64,000 nucleotides of DNA from positions 1 through 64,000 of the forward strand of contig NZ_FNOJ01000014.1 in the NCBI RefSeq assembly GCF_900107035.1, given 5' to 3'. Below the pieces are notes generated by a model that saw only the letters and a list, made by a program, of their open reading frames with translations, had not been told where the DNA came from and did no database searches. The position numbers and the translations under genes were made by a program. Positions 18,516 through 27,344 of the stretch are shown piece by piece (the stretch's first letter is position 1; the number at the start of each line of letters is the position of its first letter). This DNA is from Alicyclobacillus hesperidum. Its GTDB lineage: Bacteria > Bacillota > Bacilli > Alicyclobacillales > Alicyclobacillaceae.

Positions 18516-19283
18516 TTGCCGTATCGATCGACTCCACCCACGACCGTTCGCGCCGTCGAAAGGGCGCTCGACATTTTACTCTGTTTCACGAAATCCACTC
18601 ACGAATTGAGCCTGAGCGAGATTGCACGCGACGTCGGACTGCATAAAAGCACAGCCCATCGGCTGCTTTTATCACTGCAGCAAAAGGGCTTTGTGCGCCG
18701 ACATCCTGGTTCTGACAAGTACATGCTCGGCTGGAGCGCCCTTTGCCTGTCGGCGAATGCGCCGCTTTTTGACAGCTGGACTTCCGTCGCGCTGCCCACC
18801 ATGGAGGAACTTCGCGATCGCACAGGAGAGACGGTCAGTCTGTATGTGCGTAGCGGGATCGAACGCATCCGCGTGCAGGCTGTCGAAAGCCGTGAACCCA
18901 TCCGCAATGTCGCGACCGTCGGCGAACGCTATCCGCTGTATATCGGTGCATCCGGCAAGGTTTTGCTGGCCTGGTCTGATGTCGATCTACTCGATGAAAT
19001 ACTTCGCAGAGAACGACTGCCAAGCGGCTTTTCGGTAAACGAGTTGCAATTACAGTTGCAACAAGTACGGGCCGACGGGTATGCAGTGAGCATTCAGGAA
19101 CGGGATGCAGGAGCGGCCGCGATGGCTGCACCTGTCTTCGGGCCAGATGGCGATTGCATTGCGGCTTTGGCTGTATCGGGGCCTGTGTCTCGTTTGACCG
19201 AATTCAAAATGGAGAATTTGGTATCCCACCTTTTGGGCGCCGCGCAGACCTTGTCGAAGGCCATTGCAAACGCCTCGCGTTAA
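18516..19283 (+). CDS. IclR-family transcriptional regulator
   Basis: A 255-residue regulator: an N-terminal winged helix (VRAVERALDILLCF ... LSLSEIARDVGLHKSTAHRLLLSL) and a C-terminal IclR effector domain (YPLYIGASGKVLLAW, RDAGAAAMAAPVFGPDG). TTG at 18516 with AGGGGGC about eight bases upstream fits the usual N-terminus better than the upstream ATG at 18486. The dehydrogenase gene follows after 46 bp on the same strand, so it probably controls that gene and itself; the effector is unknown. Confidence 0.9.
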   Translation: MPYRSTPPTTVRAVERALDILLCFTKSTHELSLSEIARDVGLHKSTAHRLLLSLQQKGFVRRHPGSDKYMLGWSALCLSANAPLFDSWTSVALPTMEELRDRTGETVSLYVRSGIERIRVQAVESREPIRNVATVGERYPLYIGASGKVLLAWSDVDLLDEILRRERLPSGFSVNELQLQLQQVRADGYAVSIQERDAGAAAMAAPVFGPDGDCIAALAVSGPVSRLTEFKMENLVSHLLGAAQTLSKAIANASR

Positions 19284-19329
19284 GCAATCGGGGTCTATCG
19301 TGTAGTGGAACGTAAATGAGGTGAATGAG

Positions 19330-20418
19330 ATGACGAAACCAACTATCGTCGTAATGGAAGGCGACCAAACCGGACAGGAACTTCTGGAGGAAGCTCTACG
19401 TGTGTTGGCGCCCGAGGTGACAGGCTTCGAACTCGCTCTGTCGCGCTTTGATTTAAGCTTGGAGAACCGCCGCAAAACTGGCAACCAGGTTGTGCTTGAA
19501 GCTGCGCAAGCCATGCGTGAAACGGGCCTCGGGCTCAAGGCCGCAACGATCACGCCTGAAGAAAAAGGCGACGTCGGAAGCCCAAATGCGATTCTCCGCA
19601 AGGAAATCAACGGAACCGTAATTGTCCGTACAGGCCGCCGTATTCCCGGTATCGCGCCGCCGGTCGGCGTGTATTCGCCCATTTCGGTCGTACGCATGGC
19701 CGTGGACGACGCCTATGGTGCGAAAGAATGGCGTGAAACTGCGGACAACGGCGACGAGATCGCATTTCGCACAGAGAAGATCTCCCGCTCGGTGTGCCGT
19801 GGTGTAGCGAAGTACGCATTTCAACACGCGCGTCGCTTGCACGCCAAGGTATTTGGCGGTCCAAAGTTCACCGTCAGCCCTGTGTATGAAGGCATGCTGA
19901 AAGAGGAGATGGATGCGGCGGCGAAGGAGTATCCGGACGTCGCTTACGAGCCCCAGCTCATCGATGCGACCTACGCGCTATTGCTCGTCAAGGCGGGTGA
20001 ACCGCTCGTCATTCCCGCGCTCAATCGCGATGGTGACTGCCTGAGCGACTTGGTGCTGCAAATGTTTGGGTCCATTGCCGGCTCGGAATCCATGCTCTTG
20101 GCCTTAGACGACGATTTCCGGCCGCAGGTGGTCATGGCAGAAGCGCCACATGGGACGGCGCCAAGCCTGTTTGGCAAGAACATCGCCAACCCGATGGCCA
20201 TGATCCTCGCTGGTGCGGCGCTGCTCGGTTACATCGACGACAAAGATGCACATACCGCCTCGCGGGCCATTTACGAGTCGACGTTAGAAGCCATCGTCGA
20301 CGGTTGCCGGACGTCCGATCTCGGTGGCAGCGCAAGCACGACGGAGTTCACAGACGAAGTCATCCGCCGCGTTCGTACGAAGCGCGAGGTTTGGAGCACG
20401 TTCGGAGACAACGTATAA
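19330..20418 (+). CDS. isocitrate/isopropylmalate dehydrogenase family protein
   Basis: A 362-residue beta-decarboxylating dehydrogenase homologue. The nucleotide-binding segment HGTAPSLFGKNIANPMAMIL is typical, and an Arg-rich substrate region is present (VRTGRRIPGI). The central lysine region reads GGPKFTVSPVYEGMLKEEMD, unlike the usual KANV of isopropylmalate dehydrogenase, so substrate is uncertain: isocitrate, isopropylmalate, tartrate and homoisocitrate enzymes share the fold. ATG at 19330 has GAGGTG seven bases upstream (a GTG at 19321 overlaps that site). Paired with an IclR regulator, which suggests a catabolic rather than a central-cycle role. Confidence 0.85.
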   Translation: MTKPTIVVMEGDQTGQELLEEALRVLAPEVTGFELALSRFDLSLENRRKTGNQVVLEAAQAMRETGLGLKAATITPEEKGDVGSPNAILRKEINGTVIVRTGRRIPGIAPPVGVYSPISVVRMAVDDAYGAKEWRETADNGDEIAFRTEKISRSVCRGVAKYAFQHARRLHAKVFGGPKFTVSPVYEGMLKEEMDAAAKEYPDVAYEPQLIDATYALLLVKAGEPLVIPALNRDGDCLSDLVLQMFGSIAGSESMLLALDDDFRPQVVMAEAPHGTAPSLFGKNIANPMAMILAGAALLGYIDDKDAHTASRAIYESTLEAIVDGCRTSDLGGSASTTEFTDEVIRRVRTKREVWSTFGDNV

Positions 20419-20431
20419 TGCGAACTTGGTG

Positions 20432-20467
20432 AAAGCCGTCCGGCCACTGACGTGGTCTGGCGGCTTT
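20432..20467 (+). terminator. probable terminator after the dehydrogenase gene
   Basis: AAAGCCG at 20432-20438 pairs with CGGCTTT at 20461-20467 and the stem continues with mismatches (GGCCA/TGG); a short T run ends it. It lies 14 bases after the stop codon. Confidence 0.65.
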
Positions 20468-20620
20468 GCCATGGGCAAATCATTCTGCCTGATCCGCCTT
20501 GTACCCAACCAACTGTGCAATGCCAGCGCTGCTTTGCTTGGAACCTTCGCAACCATAGGCCATCGCCTGTTCACCCACTGCGCTCTGCGAATAGGCTGGT
20601 GACCGAAGGAGATGCGAACC

Positions 20621-21907
20621 ATGCCAAAGTCCCCACGAACGAAATTGCCTGACTGGGTGCAACAACTCATTGACGAATTTACACGTCCACCTTACTTCCT
20701 CAATCCAAGCAACGGAGCCAACCAAAATACTGGGAACAAGCGAAGCCAGCCAAGCAACGAATACGAACCATCCTCTACGCCACAGCCCGAATCTAGGCAC
20801 CAGCAGAAAACGTCCGTCCATCCTATGCAGCAGTCAGACCGTGAACGTCGCCATGAACCCGCCCAAACTTCAGGCCTGCGCGCCGGTACGGCTGCCGACT
20901 CAGCACGCATACCAAGGGCCGTCCTCGCCAAGTATGAGTTCGCCTCTGCAAAGCGCGAACAGCTTCAAGGTGTTGAACAAGTGACGACAGAAGACGGTCA
21001 ACGTTATGCAGTCAAACGGGCGTCCATCCCCCCAGCGCGAGTGCGCTTCATGCATCGCGCGCTCGTATATGCACGCAAGCAGGGTTTCACGCGTTACGCA
21101 CCGTTTGTGTTGAGCAAACAAAAATCGCCGGTCGTGATTGACGACGGTCAAGCGTATTACGTCACCAAGTGGATCGACGGGCAACCGGCTCATTTTGCAT
21201 CTGCGGAACATGTTGCGCAAACAGCCTATACTCTGGCACAGTTTCACGAAGCCACACGCGGCTTTGTCAACGAAAAATACGCGCCTGCCGACGCCTTCGA
21301 CCTCTTCGGCATGCTGCAACGACGCACACGCGATCTCCGGCATATGCTCATACGCGCCGATGCCAAGCGAGATAAGGATGCCTTCGACGCCCTTCTGCTG
21401 TCGCTGCGCGACGCACTACTCAACGATGCGGCACATAGCCTGCATCTGGTCGACGACGCCGAAGCCATTGCCTTTCTTGCCGAAGACAAAGACGAGGCAG
21501 GGCTCTGCCACCTGGATGTGATCCCAGGAAACTGCCTGTACACACCAGATCACCATGTCTGCCTTATTGATTTCGATCTCGCCACGTATGCCCCGCGCGC
21601 ATTGGACATGGCACATTTACTCCGCCGAGGCTTTCAGGCGAGTGATTGGAATGGCGAGCTTGCCTACGCTTGCTTTCTCCACTTCGATGCTGTGCGGGCT
21701 ATTCCGAAAGTCGAATATCGGCTGGTTGAGTCGCTCTTGCGCTTCCCATACCTACCATGGCGACTAGCACACACCCGCTACCGATACTTCGTGAATGAAG
21801 CGCAACTTGATGAACTACAGCGGTATGCACTCCAAGAGGAGAAACGCCAGGCCTTCCTCTCTTCACTGGCGGATCAAGTCGAACATCTGGGGGAGCAGGA
21901 GGAATGA
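20621..21907 (+). CDS. CotS-like spore coat protein / APH-fold kinase
   Basis: A 428-residue protein. Residues 1-95 are low complexity (Gln, Ser, Pro, Arg, Glu) and probably disordered. The rest is an aminoglycoside-phosphotransferase fold of the CotS/YutH type: a lysine in YAVKRA, the catalytic loop LCHLDVIPGNCLY and metal motif LIDFDLA. CotS proteins sit in the inner spore coat. The ATG at 20621 has AAGGAG nine bases upstream; the ATG at 20612 is inside that site. The last 45 bases overlap the ogt gene on the other strand. Kinase activity is not proven for CotS proteins. Confidence 0.82.
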   Translation: MPKSPRTKLPDWVQQLIDEFTRPPYFLNPSNGANQNTGNKRSQPSNEYEPSSTPQPESRHQQKTSVHPMQQSDRERRHEPAQTSGLRAGTAADSARIPRAVLAKYEFASAKREQLQGVEQVTTEDGQRYAVKRASIPPARVRFMHRALVYARKQGFTRYAPFVLSKQKSPVVIDDGQAYYVTKWIDGQPAHFASAEHVAQTAYTLAQFHEATRGFVNEKYAPADAFDLFGMLQRRTRDLRHMLIRADAKRDKDAFDALLLSLRDALLNDAAHSLHLVDDAEAIAFLAEDKDEAGLCHLDVIPGNCLYTPDHHVCLIDFDLATYAPRALDMAHLLRRGFQASDWNGELAYACFLHFDAVRAIPKVEYRLVESLLRFPYLPWRLAHTRYRYFVNEAQLDELQRYALQEEKRQAFLSSLADQVEHLGEQEE

Positions 21908-22396
21908 GCCTTGTTCCAATGCCAGTAAGCCCTGCTGAATGTCGATGGCCGAACCTGCATAGCCGCGCAGGACGCTGCCTTTGCCGACGACGCGATGACA
22001 GGGTATGATGACCGCGACCGGATTCGCCCGGTTTGCCTGTCCAATCGCCCGCACGGCAGCGGGCCGTCCAATCCGTTGGGCAATGTCTCCATATGTCGCC
22101 GTTTCGCCGTAGGGAATAGCGCACAAGGCTTGCCATACAGCCTCTTGAAACGCGGTACCGCGGGTACGGACCGGAACCGTGAACGCGGACAAATCGCCGC
22201 GAAAATACGCCTTTATCTCTTCGATGGCCTGTTCTGCAAGCCTACGAGACGCTCGTGAACCATTTCGATTGTTCCGGATCCGCTCCACATCCGGCTCCTC
22301 CCGTAACCACGCCGCTTCCACGACAGCGTCATCGTCCGCCACCACGGCAAACGGCCCAAACGAAGTGTCGGTTACTCGCACACTGCGCCCATCCAC
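21863..22396 (-). CDS. ogt: methylated-DNA--protein-cysteine S-methyltransferase
   Basis: A 177-residue suicide repair protein that transfers O6-alkyl groups from guanine to its own cysteine. C-terminal domain signature TAFQEAVWQAL, PYGETATYGDIA, and PCHRVV containing the acceptor Cys133. GTG at 22396 has GGGAGG ten bases upstream; the TTG at 22405 is directly against that site. It overlaps the end of queG upstream only if the TTG is used. The 3' end overlaps the CotS-like gene by 45 bases in convergent orientation. Confidence 0.94.
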   Translation of the reverse strand: MDGRSVRVTDTSFGPFAVVADDDAVVEAAWLREEPDVERIRNNRNGSRASRRLAEQAIEEIKAYFRGDLSAFTVPVRTRGTAFQEAVWQALCAIPYGETATYGDIAQRIGRPAAVRAIGQANRANPVAVIIPCHRVVGKGSVLRGYAGSAIDIQQGLLALEQGSFLLLPQMFDLIRQ

Positions 22397-22401
22397 GCCA
22401 T

Positions 22402-23577
22402 TCAAGCCTCCCTCTCCCGCGTCTTCTTCCGCGCCGCCTCAATGGCATCCGCTATCTCACATTGCACCTGCGCATCCGATTCCACGGCGCGTGCATCCAG
22501 CAGGAGCCTTACGGCATCTGGGCCGCCAATCTCACCCAACGCCCACGCTGCACTCGCCCGTAATTCCGCCCGTTCCGATTGCAGAAATGGCTCAATGTGT
22601 GGTATGGCCTCCACACGTCCCATGTTGCCAAGCGCAATGAGTGCATTGCGCTGCAACGTTCGCACGCCTCGCCAACCCATTGCCGTCTCCCCATACACGC
22701 GCAGAAACCGACGATTGGACATTTGAAGGAGTTCGACCAGGTCGGGAAACGCAAGCTCTGCGTTGGGATGAAAGGCGGAATCGTCCGGCGCTTCGCGCAA
22801 CCGGTTCACCGGGCACGCCGTCTGACACACGTCACATCCCCAAACGCGACGCCCCATTTTTTTGCGAAATGGACGGGGAATCACACCCTTCATCTGCGTG
22901 ATGTACGACAGGCAACGCGTCGCATCCAGTTGGCCAGGCCCCACGATGGCCCCTGTCGGACATGCGGTCATGCACAATTCGCAGGTGCCGCAATGACGGC
23001 CAACGGCAGGCGGATGTGCGCTCGCATCGGCAATTTCGACGTCGAGTAACAAAGCGCCTAAAAACACGTATGATCCGTAGCGTTGGCTGTATAACATGCC
23101 ATTCTTCCCAACCCAACCAACACCACTGCGCTCTGCCACCCGTCTGTCGACGAGCGGCGAAGTGTCCACCGCGATGCGCCCAGCGACAGGCCTTCCTAAG
23201 CGCTCTGCAATTGCCATCTGCAGTTGCGTCAGGCGATCCCGCAAGACTTCGTGATAGTCCTGACCATAGGTGTAGCCAGAGGCTTGACCGCGCAGTCCGC
23301 CGCGCGGATGTGACCTTGCCAGCGCTTGCCCATCTGGCGTCATGTAAGGTAACGCGGCGACAACAATCGACTTAGCCTCCGGAAACCATAGAGATGGTTG
23401 TGTTCGCGCGGCGAGATCGCCAGCTTCAAACCCTGTTCGCCCCCGCTTTTCATACGCGAGAAGTGGTGCAATCAACTCGGGAAACGGTTGTGCATCTGTG
23501 ACGCCAATCTCCGGGAGATGAAGCGCAGCAGCCATATCCGCAATATCCTGCCGCGTGAGTTGTACAGAGGAGGTCAT
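22402..23577 (-). CDS. queG: epoxyqueuosine reductase QueG
   Basis: A 391-residue cobalamin and iron-sulfur enzyme that performs the last step of queuosine synthesis in tRNA. Two [4Fe-4S] cysteine clusters are visible: CGTCELCMTACP, and GCDVCQTACPVNR plus the earlier Cys of ATRCLSY. The DUF1730 N-terminal domain comes before them, and the last 90 residues contain HEAT-like repeats (ALIALGNMGR, AAWALGEIG) that bind tRNA. Its ATG overlaps the rnhA stop (ATGA). Confidence 0.95.
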   Translation of the reverse strand: MTSSVQLTRQDIADMAAALHLPEIGVTDAQPFPELIAPLLAYEKRGRTGFEAGDLAARTQPSLWFPEAKSIVVAALPYMTPDGQALARSHPRGGLRGQASGYTYGQDYHEVLRDRLTQLQMAIAERLGRPVAGRIAVDTSPLVDRRVAERSGVGWVGKNGMLYSQRYGSYVFLGALLLDVEIADASAHPPAVGRHCGTCELCMTACPTGAIVGPGQLDATRCLSYITQMKGVIPRPFRKKMGRRVWGCDVCQTACPVNRLREAPDDSAFHPNAELAFPDLVELLQMSNRRFLRVYGETAMGWRGVRTLQRNALIALGNMGRVEAIPHIEPFLQSERAELRASAAWALGEIGGPDAVRLLLDARAVESDAQVQCEIADAIEAARKKTREREA

Positions 23578-24014
23578 CGCGGAATCGCCTGCCGCGCGAG
23601 TTCGTCACAGCGTTCGTTCCATTGTACACCGGCGTGTCCCTTGACTTTTTGAAAGCGCACGTTGTGTGGTTTCATCGCGGAAAGCAGCTCTTCCCACAGG
23701 TCCTTGTTTTGAACAGGATCTCCCTTACTGTTGCGCCATCCGTTTTTCTGCCAGTTCACATACCACTTCTGCTGAAAGCAATTGACGACATAGGCCGAAT
23801 CTGAGTGAATCACCACGTCGCATGGGCGTTTTAAAGCCCGCAATCCTTCGATCACGGCGCGAATTTCCATGCGCTGATTCGTCGTGTCGCGCTCGCCTCC
23901 GGACAATTCCTTAACGTTATCGTTCCATTGCAAGATCGCTGCCCAGCCACCCGGCCCCGGATTCCGGGAGCAAGCGCCGTCGGTATAGACAATAACCGGT
24001 TCGCGGTTTTCCAT
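23574..24014 (-). CDS. rnhA: ribonuclease HI
   Basis: A 146-residue RNase HI. All catalytic residues can be placed: Asp12 (YTDGACSRNPGPGG), Glu50 (NQRMEIRA), Asp72 (HSDSAYVV), His127 (KGHAG) and Asp137. The basic protrusion WYVNWQKNGWRNSKG is present, as in the E. coli type. Start at 24014 is nine bases after GGGAGG; the ATG at 24023 overlaps that site. Degrades RNA in RNA-DNA hybrids. Operon with queG and ogt. Confidence 0.95.
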   Translation of the reverse strand: MENREPVIVYTDGACSRNPGPGGWAAILQWNDNVKELSGGERDTTNQRMEIRAVIEGLRALKRPCDVVIHSDSAYVVNCFQQKWYVNWQKNGWRNSKGDPVQNKDLWEELLSAMKPHNVRFQKVKGHAGVQWNERCDELARQAIPR

Positions 24015-24093
24015 AGGCGTCATCCTCCCTGCCACCAACAAGGTGGCATTCAATCCAGAACAGAATATACCGGGTCAGCTGGACGGTCAAACA

Positions 24094-24267
24094 TCAAGTC
24101 AACAGTTTCCAGAGGACAGCTGCGCTGACGGCCAACGATAAAATGCCCAGTGTACCGGCGGATATCTGCGCAGTCGCACCGGCGCGACTGCCGACCCAAC
24201 GAGTGAAGGACATCGTGTATACAAAAATCATCACGGGGATGATCATGGCAAACAGGAACTTAAACAC
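24094..24267 (-). CDS. 57-residue two-helix membrane protein of the ger operon (candidate receptor D-type subunit)
   Basis: A GTG at 24267 lies six bases after AGGAGG and eight bases inside the end of the GerAB-like gene. The product (starts MFKFLFAMIIPVMIFVY, ends AAVLWKLLT) has two hydrophobic helices, about 3-20 and 35-56, joined by a basic/polar loop RWVGSRAGATAQ. Some Bacillus gerA-type operons encode small two-helix D subunits that modulate germination; size, topology and coupling fit such a role, but this is inference from context and no direct similarity could be tested. No GerAC lipoprotein gene follows; rnhA comes next after 79 bp. Confidence 0.72.
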   Translation of the reverse strand: MFKFLFAMIIPVMIFVYTMSFTRWVGSRAGATAQISAGTLGILSLAVSAAVLWKLLT

Positions 24268-25414
24268 GCTGCATCCTCCTTCGGCCGCGCTGGCCCCCGT
24301 GCAAACGACCGCCTCCGCGCATCGATCTCACCATGGCACCAATCGATAACACCGCAATCGGGATCGCAAACACGACAATCCATCCCCAACGAAGTAAGTA
24401 GGTGCCGTCGAAATTGATGACCTGAATCCAGTTTTCAGGCCACATGCCTAGGGAGAACGACAACAGGACAAGTGCGGGTACCGCCGGCCGATACGTGGGC
24501 CAACCGAACGCCTTGCCGAGCAAGTATGAGCACCCCCACAAGGTGACGGCCATGCGCACAGTTGCAGCGGTCACCCACAAAAAGATGAAGATACTCTCCA
24601 GCCTTTGAAAAAAAGGCCCAAGATGAATCATGCGCGCCAACCTGTACAAGGCAAACGACGTCTTTCCCGTTTCTGCGGCCGGGAAAACCATGTGATAGGT
24701 AAGCATGAGCCCGACAAGCAACAGTGTCGAGACCACTATGCTGACAAAACCAATACGCCGCATTTTCGATGTATCGTGAACGTGTGGGTAAATAATGGTC
24801 AGCAACAACACGTTGGCGAAAATCGAACTGTATTGAAGAGAGCCTCGCAAAACCTGTTCTGGCCCCGTCCCCCAGAGCGGCAAAAGCATGTAAGGATGCC
24901 ACCAGTTGACGGTCATCAGACAGACGGCAACGAGCCCAACTAAAAGTATCGGCAAAAAGATGAACGCGGTTCGACAAATACCCTCAATACCACCATACAC
25001 GATGTATCCCACCGCAAACATGAACACCGCGCCGACAATCAGAATGGGGGTCGAAGGCAACACCGTGCTGACCACGTTTTCTGTAAACTCGCGCATCACC
25101 GCGGCCGTCGAACACAAGAAATACAGGGAGAATACAAGCGCGATCAGGATGGCGCCAAACCTTCCAAACACTTCTTTCGAAACCTCGACAATGTCCAGGT
25201 TTTTAAAGTACCTGCGCAATAACTGTTCGACCAAGAAAAATAAAATAAGCGTCAACACGCCTGAAAAAACAGGCTCCATCCAAGCCGCCTCATACCCATT
25301 TAAACTGATGTAACGTGGATAGGTAAGAAACGCATTGGTGCTGACGAAGATGATAAGCATCGCCGTCATCTCGGAGCCCGGCACTTTGGCGTTGCGCCGC
25401 GCCGACTGGCTCAT
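24260..25414 (-). CDS. spore germination receptor B subunit (GerAB family permease-like)
   Basis: A 384-residue integral membrane protein with about ten helices, of the Spore_permease (APC-like) family. Typical segments: a SFL-like first helix (TAMLIIFVSTNAFLTYPRYI), VVSTVLPSTPILIVG, and a C-terminal WGWIVVFAIPIAVL helix. GerAB subunits bind the germinant (amino acids in known cases). The ATG at 25414 overlaps the GerAA stop (ATGA) and follows GAGGGGGGAG. Upstream in-frame sequence to 25462 lies inside GerAA. Ends in a basic Gly/Arg tail. Confidence 0.93.
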   Translation of the reverse strand: MSQSARRNAKVPGSEMTAMLIIFVSTNAFLTYPRYISLNGYEAAWMEPVFSGVLTLILFFLVEQLLRRYFKNLDIVEVSKEVFGRFGAILIALVFSLYFLCSTAAVMREFTENVVSTVLPSTPILIVGAVFMFAVGYIVYGGIEGICRTAFIFLPILLVGLVAVCLMTVNWWHPYMLLPLWGTGPEQVLRGSLQYSSIFANVLLLTIIYPHVHDTSKMRRIGFVSIVVSTLLLVGLMLTYHMVFPAAETGKTSFALYRLARMIHLGPFFQRLESIFIFLWVTAATVRMAVTLWGCSYLLGKAFGWPTYRPAVPALVLLSFSLGMWPENWIQVINFDGTYLLRWGWIVVFAIPIAVLSIGAMVRSMRGGGRLHGGQRGRRRMQRV

Positions 25415-27213
25415 GTTTCTCCCCCCTCTTTCCCAGTTGACTTGCGCGTGGGCGCGCTCCATGGCCTGGACATGGGCTTTTGGCGCCAGCTTCGCAGAGG
25501 ATACAAAAAGGATGGACGCTTATTCATCGACCAGAGTGGTCCGCGCAACAAAACGTCGCGCGATGCGCCACTAGACGGCGCGATGGGCGATAAAATCGGA
25601 ACACCGAACGATTTGAGCATCGACAAACGAACGACATACACGACAAACAAAATAGCAATGCCGTAAAATCCAAGTACGGCGCCGGCAATCAAAAAGGCAA
25701 AACGCATAATCCGAATACCCATACTCAATTCGTAATTGGGCACCGTGAACGAAGCGAGTGCAGTCGTCGCCACGACGATGACCAACAGGGGGCTGACGAT
25801 GCCCGCCTGTACGGCCGACTGGCCAATGATCAACGCACCGACAATGCCTATTGTCGGACCAATCACCGAAGGAATGCGAATGCCGGCTTCCCGAATCAGC
25901 TCGATTGCAAATTCCATGAGCAGAACTTCCACCACGACCGGAAACGGCACTTGTTCGCGACTACCGGCAATCGCAAGCATCAGATCCGTTGGCAACATTT
26001 CTGCATGATAATTGGTGACTGCCACATACAGACCTGGTAGCAACAAAGCCGTAAACAGCGCGATCCACCGAATGAGTCGCATAAACGTGCCTGGCAAAAA
26101 GCGAATATTGGAATCCTCCGAGCTATGCACCAAGGACCAGAGAACCACCGGGACAATGAGACAATACGTGCTATTGCCTACAAACAGAGCCACGTAGCCT
26201 TCAGCCAGAGAAGCCGCGACGCGATCCGGTCGTTCCGTCGCCATGACCTGCGGGATCAGCATGCTCGGCCGATCTTCGATAAACTGCTCCAACATGCCGC
26301 TATCGAGGACAAAGTCGACGTCGATTTGCGATATGCGCCGACGCACCTCACGTACCAGCTTCGGATTTGTCACGCCATGAATGTACATGATGGCGACGTC
26401 GGTCCGCGCCAGATTGCCAACGCTGTGAATTTCGGTGACCAAGTGCTCCGTGCGCAGGCGGGCACGAACCAAGCCGGTGTTCGCGCGAAAGTTTTCGGTA
26501 AACGCATCCTGCGAACCACGGACGACATTTTCCGTCTGTGGCGTCGATACGGATCGATGTTCCCATCCCTTGGTCTCCATGACGAGCGCACCATTGCAGC
26601 GATCCAGAAACAGTACTGTCGATCCTGTCAGAATATTGGCCACTGCCTCTGACCACTTGTTCACGATTTGCGATTGATTGCTGGGAAGCAGTTTCTCCAC
26701 GACGTACTCCAGTGTTCGCCGCGGGTTTTCCTCGCTCACGTGCGTCAAAATCATCAACGGCTCAAGAATGGCCGAGTTGATGACGTTCTTATCGGATAGC
26801 CCATCAACAAACACTGCCATACCGCGCCATGGCGCCTTGGTGTCAACGCCGACGCGAAACTCCCGGATCACGATATCTTTGTTCTGTGGCAAGTGAAAAA
26901 AGCGTTCCAAGCGCCGCTTCATCTCATCGATGTCACATTCGATCTCGTCATCCTGGCCCACATGAGCCTTTTCCACCGCTTCTTCATACTCTTTTGTCGC
27001 TCTCCGCAGAAACGTTCGCATCGAGACAGGCTTCTTTGAGGTATCTGTCTTGTTTTCCGCAGTGGTGAAATTGACCGTCTCCGGCTGCGGCGTCTCTCCG
27101 TAGGTGTCAGCTGGTTCTGACGGATCATCGTCGGCGAGTGAAAACTGGTCGTCGAGCATCGAATCGTCGACCGTCAACAGGCGTTTAAGTGCCCCTGTAA
27201 AGCTCATATCCAC
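25411..27213 (-). CDS. spore germination receptor A subunit (GerAA/GerKA family)
   Basis: A 600-residue protein, longer than the usual 480-540. Residues 1-95 are acidic and polar (DDDPSEPADTYGETPQPE region) and look like a disordered extension. The N-terminal GerA domain follows (YIHGVTNPKLVREVRRRI, DSGMLEQFIEDRPS), then the conserved PxVMATERPDRVAASLAEG stretch and five or six membrane helices in the C-terminal half (PFPVVVEVLLMEFAIELIREAG, RIPSVIGPTIGIVGALIIGQSAV). GTG start with GGGAGGG seven bases upstream. Inner spore membrane. First gene of a three-gene operon. Confidence 0.94.
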   Translation of the reverse strand: MDMSFTGALKRLLTVDDSMLDDQFSLADDDPSEPADTYGETPQPETVNFTTAENKTDTSKKPVSMRTFLRRATKEYEEAVEKAHVGQDDEIECDIDEMKRRLERFFHLPQNKDIVIREFRVGVDTKAPWRGMAVFVDGLSDKNVINSAILEPLMILTHVSEENPRRTLEYVVEKLLPSNQSQIVNKWSEAVANILTGSTVLFLDRCNGALVMETKGWEHRSVSTPQTENVVRGSQDAFTENFRANTGLVRARLRTEHLVTEIHSVGNLARTDVAIMYIHGVTNPKLVREVRRRISQIDVDFVLDSGMLEQFIEDRPSMLIPQVMATERPDRVAASLAEGYVALFVGNSTYCLIVPVVLWSLVHSSEDSNIRFLPGTFMRLIRWIALFTALLLPGLYVAVTNYHAEMLPTDLMLAIAGSREQVPFPVVVEVLLMEFAIELIREAGIRIPSVIGPTIGIVGALIIGQSAVQAGIVSPLLVIVVATTALASFTVPNYELSMGIRIMRFAFLIAGAVLGFYGIAILFVVYVVRLSMLKSFGVPILSPIAPSSGASRDVLLRGPLWSMNKRPSFLYPLRSWRQKPMSRPWSAPTRKSTGKEGGET

Positions 27214-27344
27214 CGACGCACCCTCCCATCGTCTCGCAAACCATTTGTTTCATGTCTCGTAGGGTGCGACAGGTGACAAAAAGTTATCCCGCCGCCACCT
27301 CGGCGCCGGGACAAAATTTACTCTTATGATGCACAGATAGGGAT

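Noticed and set aside
20468-20620. Minus-strand frames of 90-128 residues opposite the CotS-like gene start
   Set aside because: Amino-acid composition and lack of ribosome sites mark them as shadows; the gap appears to hold only the CotS-like promoter, which I could not define.
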